Shown piece after piece: positions 32,644 to 36,403 of a stretch of DNA of 36,403 nucleotides. This DNA is from Helicobacter cetorum (GTDB lineage Bacteria > Campylobacterota > Campylobacteria > Campylobacterales > BB28): contig DZAZ01000012.1 of the NCBI GenBank assembly GCA_022729755.1, positions 1 through 36,403 on the forward strand, read 5' to 3'. The stretch's first letter is position 1; every line of letters begins with the position of its first letter. The position numbers and the translations under genes were made by a program. The notes beneath the pieces are model-generated. The model was not told the DNA's origin and made no database searches. It saw only the letters and a program-made list of their open reading frames with translations.

Positions 32644-33720
32644 ATGAATAAAATAAAAGTATTTGTAATCGATGATTCGGCACTTGTAAGACAAACATTT
32701 ATTAGAATGTTTGAAAATGATAATTTAATAAAAATTATAGATGTGGCTCCAAATCCTATTTTTGCAGAAAAAAAGATGGAAAAAAATTGGCCTGATGTGA
32801 TAATTTTGGATATTGAAATGCCATTAATGGATGGACTTACATTTTTAAAACAAATTATGCAAACAAGACCAACCCCAACTGTAATTTGCTCAAGTGTTGT
32901 TCAAAAAAATTCTCAATCAGCAATAGAAGCCCTTGAAATTGGGGCTGTTGATATTATTACAAAACCTCAAATTGATATTAAAAGTTTTTTTGATGAGAGT
33001 AAAGAAAATATTGCACAAATTATAAAAAGTGCTTCTATTGCAAGAATTAATAAAATTAACACAAAAATAACTCCAAAAGAGAGCAAAATTTCCAATTTCA
33101 TATCAAATATAGAAGATAAACTTACAAGTGATGTAATACTTGCAAAGAAAAAAACTCATCACCATTTGACCGATAAAATTATCGCTATTGGAGCTTCAAC
33201 TGGTGGAGTTGTAGCACTTGAAGTTTTATTAAAAGATTTACCAAAAACAACCTATGGCACAGTTGTAGTTCAACATATGCCAAAAGGTTTTACTAACTCT
33301 TTTGCCCAAAGATTAAACAGTGTGTGTCAGATGGAAATAAGAGAGGCTAAAAATGGCGATAAAATCGAGCGCGGCTTAGTTTTAATTTGCCCTGGAGACC
33401 TTCATATGTTAGTTAAATATAAAAGCGATGGTTATTATGTTGAGATAAAAGATGGCCCACGAGTTAGCAGACATAAGCCTTCAGTTGATGTTTTATTTCG
33501 CTCCGTTGCAAATGAAGCTGGTTCAAATGCAATAGCAGTAATTCTCACAGGAATGGGAGATGATGGAGCTAAAGGAATAAAAGAGATAAAAGAGACAGGA
33601 GGTAAAACAATTGCTCAAGATGAAGCAACTTGTGTTGTATTTGGAATGCCAAAAGAGGCTATAAAACTAGGTGGAATTGATTTAATTTTACCACTTGAGA
33701 AAATTTTTGAGGTATTTTAA
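32644..33720 (+). CDS. cheB: Chemotaxis protein-glutamate methylesterase CheB
   Basis: The 358-residue protein has a receiver domain (1-125) with the Asp-Asp pair in VIDDSALVR and the phospho-acceptor D56 in ILDIEMPLMDG, a linker, and a methylesterase domain (about 180-358) with the catalytic Ser in GASTGG, His in QHMPKGF and Asp in LTGMGDDGA. It demethylates chemoreceptors, such as the two in this window. Campylobacter jejuni CheB lacks the receiver domain; this one is full length, which argues against that genus. No cheR is adjacent. Confidence 0.95.
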   Translation: MNKIKVFVIDDSALVRQTFIRMFENDNLIKIIDVAPNPIFAEKKMEKNWPDVIILDIEMPLMDGLTFLKQIMQTRPTPTVICSSVVQKNSQSAIEALEIGAVDIITKPQIDIKSFFDESKENIAQIIKSASIARINKINTKITPKESKISNFISNIEDKLTSDVILAKKKTHHHLTDKIIAIGASTGGVVALEVLLKDLPKTTYGTVVVQHMPKGFTNSFAQRLNSVCQMEIREAKNGDKIERGLVLICPGDLHMLVKYKSDGYYVEIKDGPRVSRHKPSVDVLFRSVANEAGSNAIAVILTGMGDDGAKGIKEIKETGGKTIAQDEATCVVFGMPKEAIKLGGIDLILPLEKIFEVF

Positions 33721-33770
33721 TTACTGATGTTACGATAAGTTGAGTTTATAGTGTATGTCACATCCCCTGC

Positions 33771-33776
33771 TATAAT
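33771..33776 (+). promoter_or_regulatory. -10 box upstream of the HTH fragment and second chemoreceptor
   Basis: TATAAT in the 116-base gap after cheB, 61 bases before the ATG at 33837. It probably drives both the short HTH gene and the chemoreceptor that overlaps it. Confidence 0.5.
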
Positions 33777-33836
33777 ATCACAAATATTAAACAGTAAATT
33801 ATTACAAAGAATTATTAAAAAAATGGAGACTTACAG

Positions 33837-34196
33837 ATGCTATTATATCATCCAACAGCTAAAACTACTTATGTGATTAGGAAGGAAATTCACGATAATC
33901 CTGAAAACTTGACACAAGTTGAGTTGGCGGAAAAGTTCAATGTGACGGTATCGACGGTTGTGAAATGGCAAAATCGCGAATGCTTTGAAGATGCTCCACA
34001 TGGGGCGATTAACCCGAAAAAGTCGATAACAGATTTAGAAGAATATATTATATGTGAGATAAGAAAAACTCCAATTGAGTGTTTAGAAAGTTGGTTTAAC
34101 GAAAAACCAGAGTTGTTTAAAGTTGATATTGAGACATTTAAAAATGCAGAAAGAGGGTTATATTTAAATGACTATAGAAAGGGATTTAATAGATGA
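33837..34196 (+). CDS. Short HTH protein resembling a truncated IS481-type transposase N-terminus
   Basis: The 119-residue protein has [20 protein letters not shown] followed by [15 protein letters not shown], a helix-turn-helix as at the start of IS481-type transposases, then an EDAPHG segment and [15 protein letters not shown] that match the next part. The DDE catalytic core (about 200 more residues) is missing. Base use in the first half (33870-34020) is richer in G and C than in its neighbours, a sign of transfer. It overlaps the longest frame of the chemoreceptor downstream. It may be an insertion-sequence remnant or a reused DNA-binding protein. No clear terminal inverted repeats were found. 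Confidence 0.6.
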   Translation: MLLYHPTAKTTYVIRKEIHDNPENLTQVELAEKFNVTVSTVVKWQNRECFEDAPHGAINPKKSITDLEEYIICEIRKTPIECLESWFNEKPELFKVDIETFKNAERGLYLNDYRKGFNR

Positions 34197-34209
34197 TAGA
34201 GAGAAAACT

Positions 34210-35655
34210 ATGAACTTTATTAATAATTTAACAGTAAAAAATAAAATCTCTTTCATAGGGATTGGTGGATTTGTAGCTATTTTTGTTTTTGCATTTTTAA
34301 GTTTTGCAGCTTTTGAAAAATCACTTAACTACTTTGATAGTATAAAAGAAAATGAAGTTAAACTTTTAAAACTCTCAAATGAAGTTAAATATAACAGTTC
34401 ACAAGTTCAACAATGGCTTAGTGATATTTCAGCAACAAGAGGTGCTGAAGGTTTTGATGATGGATTTGATGAAGCTAAAAATTTTGCATCTTTACTTGAA
34501 CAAAATTTTAATGATTTAGAAAATTTAGCAAAAGAGACTAATTTTAAAGAGTTATTAGATGACACTAAAATTTTGAGAGAAAATTTTCAAAAATTTTATG
34601 AAGTTGGTCAAGAGATGGCAAAAAAGTATATAAATGATGGTCCAGAAGTTGGAAATGCCTTTATGTTAGTATTTGATGAAATTGCCAATAAAATGTATGA
34701 AAGTAGCGATGAACTTATGGAAATGGCAAACAATAACTATTCTGGTAAAATGGAAAATTTTGCTTTAATGATACAAGAGTATAAATTTAAAATTATTTTT
34801 ACAGCTTTAGTTTTGGTGATTTTAATGATATTAACAATTTATTTTATAGTTAGAGATATTACAAACTCCCTATATCATAATTGCAATGTAATGAGTGAAA
34901 TAAGTTCTAAAATCGCAAGTGCTTCAGCCCAAATATCTTCAGCCTCAAACTCTCTTGCTGAAACTTCAACAACACAAGCTGCCTCAATTGAAGAGATAAA
35001 TGCAACAATTATTAATACAATATCCATAAATCAAGAAGATGAAAAGAAAGTAAAAGAGGCTAATCAACTCTCAAAAGAAACAAATTTAGTAGCAAAAGAA
35101 GGAAATGATAAAATTCAAGAGTTAATTCATTCTATGAATAAGACAATACAAGCTAGTCAACAGAGTGCAAAAATTGTAAAAACAATAGATGAGATAGCAT
35201 TTCAAATCAATTTACTTGCACTAAATGCGGCCGTTGAAGCAGCTCGTGCTGGTGAACACGGACTAGGATTTGCTGTTGTAGCTGACGAGGTTAAAAATTT
35301 AGCAACTCGTTCAGCCAAAGCTTCACACGAAACTACTGATATTATTGAAAAAACAATTAATCAAATCAAAGAGGGAAGTAAAATTACCAAAGACACAAAT
35401 GAAGTTTTTAAAAAAATATTAGATAAAGCTGAACAAACTTCAACTTTTATTGAGCAAATCGCTATTTCTACAAAAGAACAATTAGATAAAATGGAACAAA
35501 TTGCTAAAGCAATAAATAGTGTCGATGAAGCAACACAACATAATGCTGCCGTATCCGAACAAACAGCTGCTTCAGCTAATCATCTACAAATACAATCTAC
35601 AGAAATGTTAGAAAGTGTAGATGGTGTATCCAAAAAAATTGGAATTAAAAGTTAA
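34210..35655 (+). CDS. Methyl-accepting chemotaxis protein with a single helical sensor unit
   Basis: The receptor is 481 residues from the ATG at 34210, which puts TM1 at 13-35; an in-frame ATG at 34168 with AGAGGG upstream is an alternative. The periplasmic part (about 36-190) carries [13 protein letters not shown] (66-78), followed by GFDDGFDEA. This unit resembles each of the two units in the receptor at 7659-9623. TM2 is at about 193-215. The signalling hairpin tip reads [20 protein letters not shown]. No typical HAMP domain is seen after TM2. Ligand unknown. Confidence 0.92.
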   Translation: MNFINNLTVKNKISFIGIGGFVAIFVFAFLSFAAFEKSLNYFDSIKENEVKLLKLSNEVKYNSSQVQQWLSDISATRGAEGFDDGFDEAKNFASLLEQNFNDLENLAKETNFKELLDDTKILRENFQKFYEVGQEMAKKYINDGPEVGNAFMLVFDEIANKMYESSDELMEMANNNYSGKMENFALMIQEYKFKIIFTALVLVILMILTIYFIVRDITNSLYHNCNVMSEISSKIASASAQISSASNSLAETSTTQAASIEEINATIINTISINQEDEKKVKEANQLSKETNLVAKEGNDKIQELIHSMNKTIQASQQSAKIVKTIDEIAFQINLLALNAAVEAARAGEHGLGFAVVADEVKNLATRSAKASHETTDIIEKTINQIKEGSKITKDTNEVFKKILDKAEQTSTFIEQIAISTKEQLDKMEQIAKAINSVDEATQHNAAVSEQTAASANHLQIQSTEMLESVDGVSKKIGIKS

Positions 35656-35781
35656 AGTTAAAAACAAAATTTGTTAAAAAGCAAACAATTTACATATCAT
35701 TAAATTAATAGGTTCTAAGAATTTATTATATGTAAAAGATGAAATTGTTAAAATGCTAGATTAATTAAAAAAAGGAGAAAA

Positions 35782-36306
35782 ATGAAAAAAATTGTTGTAA
35801 TGCTAACTTTAGCTGTTGGTTTAATGGCAGGTAATTCTATTGTTGTGCTTGAGACAAATCAGGGCAATATTGAGCTTAAATTAAATGAAGAGGTAGCTCC
35901 AAAAGCTTGTGAAAATTTTAAAGGACTTGTGAAAACAGGTTATTATAATGGACATATTTTTCATAGAGTTATAAAAAATTTTATGATTCAAGGCGGAGAC
36001 CCAACAGGCACGGGAAGAGGTGGCGAGTCTATTTGGAATAAGCCATTTGAAGATGAATTTTCTCCAAAAGCTTTATTTGACAAAGCGGGAATTTTGGCAA
36101 TGGCTAATGCAGGTAAAAATACGAATGGAAGTCAATTTTTTATTACTACAAAGCCAACTCCTTGGTTAAATGGACATCATACAATTTTTGGTGAAGTTGT
36201 GAGTGGTTATGATGTTGTGCAAAAAATAGAAAATACAAAAACGGCTCCTGGGGATAAACCTACTGAAGCGCAAAAAATTATAAAAGCTTACATAAAAGGT
36301 AATTAG
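35782..36306 (+). CDS. Periplasmic cyclophilin-type peptidyl-prolyl isomerase
   Basis: The 174-residue protein has a signal peptide (MKKIVVMLTLAVGLMAG) and then a full cyclophilin domain: IFHRVIKNFMIQGGDPTGTG, ILAMANAGKNTNGSQFF and WLNGHHTIFGEV. It should assist folding of exported proteins. AAAGGAG precedes the ATG. It is a second cyclophilin beside the cytosolic one at 27808; the two share the FHRVI-NFMIQGG block. The next gene starts on its stop codon (TAGTG). Confidence 0.94.
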   Translation: MKKIVVMLTLAVGLMAGNSIVVLETNQGNIELKLNEEVAPKACENFKGLVKTGYYNGHIFHRVIKNFMIQGGDPTGTGRGGESIWNKPFEDEFSPKALFDKAGILAMANAGKNTNGSQFFITTKPTPWLNGHHTIFGEVVSGYDVVQKIENTKTAPGDKPTEAQKIIKAYIKGN

Positions 36307-36403
36307 TGTTAAAAATTGGTGAATTTAATAAATTAAAAATTGCAAGAGAGCTTAGTTTTGGGCTATTTTTAGAAGATAAAGATGAAGAGGTATTACTTCC
36401 TAA
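36306..36403 (+). CDS. Start of a CvfB/YitL-like S1 RNA-binding protein (clipped by the window edge)
   Basis: From a GTG that overlaps the stop of the cyclophilin gene by one base, 32 codons read LKIGEFNKLKIARELSFGLF and LEDKDEEVLLP and run off the end. This matches the first S1-like domain of CvfB/YitL proteins, which bind RNA. The frame is open to the edge. Family is inferred from the short segment. Confidence 0.7.
   Translation, partial: MLKIGEFNKLKIARELSFGLFLEDKDEEVLLP

Overview
The window is strongly AT-rich bacterial DNA with densely packed, often overlapping genes. Gene content and order point to the Campylobacterota (Epsilonproteobacteria), possibly an Arcobacter-like lineage. The pointers are a bifunctional IspDF, RNase Y, a DUF5644/HdrB-like pair related to methylmenaquinol:fumarate reductase parts, a folC - M23 peptidase - bactofilin cell-shape cluster like the Helicobacter and Campylobacter loci, and the neighbourhood ftsY / TlpA-like lipoprotein / fau / rny. 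The phylum is inferred with good confidence; the genus is a guess. I saw no rRNA, tRNA or CRISPR array, and no gap without a gene exceeds 300 bases.

Layout. Positions 1-3432 hold a clipped gene end, a Uma2-family nuclease and a minus-strand operon of four type II secretion pseudopilins plus a small exported protein. Positions 3490-12109 are all minus strand: a cation/proton antiporter, an OprD-like porin, an MlaF-type ABC ATPase, a chemoreceptor, an orphan hypC, a queD-like gene and a CarB that contains only the N-terminal half. Positions 12222-18672 are plus strand: an unknown protein, the N-degron transferase Bpt, a DUF5644 protein with a cysteine-stripped HdrB-like partner, thiL, a nucleoside-phosphorylase-like/FolC fusion and an M23 endopeptidase.

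The most notable region is 18602-21786. A 3,124-bp cassette of three tightly coupled genes sits inside the cell-shape operon, exactly at an overlap between the M23 gene and the bactofilin gene ccmA. The genes are a DUF262 (ParB/GmrS-like) protein, a DUF3696/OLD-like AAA ATPase, and a protein with an unknown N-terminal domain fused to a HigB/RelE-type toxin domain. The cassette is bounded by a perfect 61-bp direct repeat made of the 5' end of ccmA. Both flanking genes stay intact: the M23 frame regains a stop at the same length, and ccmA receives a new ribosome-binding site from the last codons of the toxin-like gene. It has no integrase, transposase or terminal inverted repeats. I interpret it as a candidate anti-phage or toxin-based system that can be lost precisely by recombination between the repeats.

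Positions 21727-28738 carry ccmA, a membrane-anchored periplasmic protein, ftsY, a thioredoxin-like lipoprotein, fau, rny, moeA, a cytosolic cyclophilin and an ankyrin protein. Positions 28739-28986 have no intact gene; they hold a possible outer-membrane-protein relic followed by a terminator-like hairpin. The rest carries ispDF, an ABC-F ATPase, uppP, full-length cheB, a transposase-like HTH fragment, a second chemoreceptor, a periplasmic cyclophilin and the clipped start of a CvfB-like S1 protein.
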